A DNA stretch of 5,528 nt from Actinomycetota bacterium (GTDB taxonomy: Bacteria; Actinomycetota; Thermoleophilia; Gaiellales; Gaiellaceae): NCBI GenBank assembly GCA_005885565.1, contig VAXK01000242.1:1-5528 (forward strand). Reading direction: 5' to 3'. How positions within the stretch are numbered: position 1 is the first letter of the stretch; every line of letters starts with the position of its first letter. Shown here in pieces: positions 5,072 through 5,528 of this stretch. A program made the translations under genes and the position numbers. Under the pieces are notes generated by a model. The model was not told the origin of the DNA. It saw nothing but the letters and a program-made list of their open reading frames with translations, and did no database searches.

Positions 5072-5528
5072 GCCAGATACGAGGTGAAGCCGCGGAACCC
5101 CGGATACAGCGGGCGCCGGGCGCAGAGCGCGTCGACGCGGGGCGTCAGCGACTCGAGGTCGGCGTTCGGATCCAGCGCGTCCACGATGATGCGACCGACC
5201 TCGCGGAAGTCCTCCTCGTCGAAGCCGCGCATCGTGCCGGCCGGGGTGCCGAGGCGGAGACCCGAGGCGATCATGGGCGGCCGCTCGTCGAAGGGGATCG
5301 CGTTCCGGTTCGTCGTCACCCGGATGGTCTCGAGCCGTTCCTGCGCGTCCTTGCCCGACCACTGCGAGTCGCGCAGGTCGACCAAGAGCAGGTGGGTGTC
5401 GGTGCCGCCGGTGAGGACGTCGAGGCCGCCCTCCAGGAGGGACTCGGCGAGGACGTCGGCGTTGGCGCGAACCTGGCGCTGGTAGTCGCGGAAGGGCTCG
5501 GTCTGCGCGATCCGGAAGCAGGTCGCCT
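5068..5528 (-). CDS. glyA: Serine hydroxymethyltransferase (partial, 5' end off right edge)
   Basis: C-terminal 152 residues of the PLP enzyme that converts serine and tetrahydrofolate into glycine and 5,10-methylene-THF. The segment opens with TEPFRDYQRQVRANADVLAE, followed by LTGGTDTHLLLVDLRD, VTTNRNAIPFD and ASGLRLGTPAGTMRGF, all hallmarks of the small domain. The arginine of SGLRLGTPA corresponds to E. coli GlyA Arg363, which binds the substrate carboxylate. The PLP lysine and N-terminal two thirds are outside the window. The frame is open to the right edge, and the stop TGA overlaps the upp ATG by 4 nt. Confidence 0.96.
   Translation of the reverse strand, partial: ATCFRIAQTEPFRDYQRQVRANADVLAESLLEGGLDVLTGGTDTHLLLVDLRDSQWSGKDAQERLETIRVTTNRNAIPFDERPPMIASGLRLGTPAGTMRGFDEEDFREVGRIIVDALDPNADLESLTPRVDALCARRPLYPGFRGFTSYLA

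Noticed and set aside
3137..5485. A 782-codon open frame on the plus strand, the longest in the window.
   Set aside because: It is antisense to glyA, upp and wecA, all certain genes. Its product is low-complexity Arg/Asp/Glu-rich sequence, as expected from the opposite strand of GC-rich coding DNA.

Overview
This is a high-GC (by eye roughly 70%) bacterial chromosomal window, gene-dense and with almost no intergenic space. Seven of the eight complete or near-complete genes, plus the partial gene at the right edge, read on the minus strand, so transcription runs from right to left. GC content, frequent GTG/TTG starts, the WecA-to-F0 neighbourhood and TANNNT-type -10 boxes suggest an actinobacterium, possibly a deep-branching class such as Thermoleophilia or Rubrobacteria. 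That placement is an inference from style and gene order, not from a marker gene.

In order of transcription: the 3' end of glyA (serine hydroxymethyltransferase, running off the right edge); upp (uracil phosphoribosyltransferase), overlapping glyA by ATGA; a WecA/Rfe-type polyprenyl-phosphate sugar-1-phosphate transferase; and a metallo-beta-lactamase-fold hydrolase of unknown substrate, overlapping wecA by TTGA. One alpha/beta-hydrolase gene on the plus strand (about 1745-2491) comes next. It is convergent with the metallo-hydrolase, with a 41-bp tail-to-tail overlap, and divergent from the ATP synthase cluster. Then, on the minus strand again, come atpZ-like, atpI-like, atpB (F0 subunit a) and atpE (F0 subunit c, running off the left edge).

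The logic is mostly housekeeping. GlyA supplies one-carbon units, Upp salvages uracil, WecA starts cell-envelope glycan assembly on a lipid carrier, and the atp genes build the proton channel of F1F0-ATP synthase. glyA-upp next to atp is known from Bacillus, and rfe/wecA next to the atp operon is known from Mycobacterium; this window combines both. The departure is the pair of hydrolases placed between wecA and atpZ, one of them antisense, which should split the cluster into two transcripts.

No RNA genes, insertion sequences, CRISPR arrays or attachment sites were seen. The more interesting observations concern gene junctions: a divergent region with twin TATGCT boxes that fit leaderless transcripts, a hairpin masking the atpI ribosome binding site, a chain of 4-nt start/stop overlaps, and the convergent overlap. 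I found no convincing new biological system.
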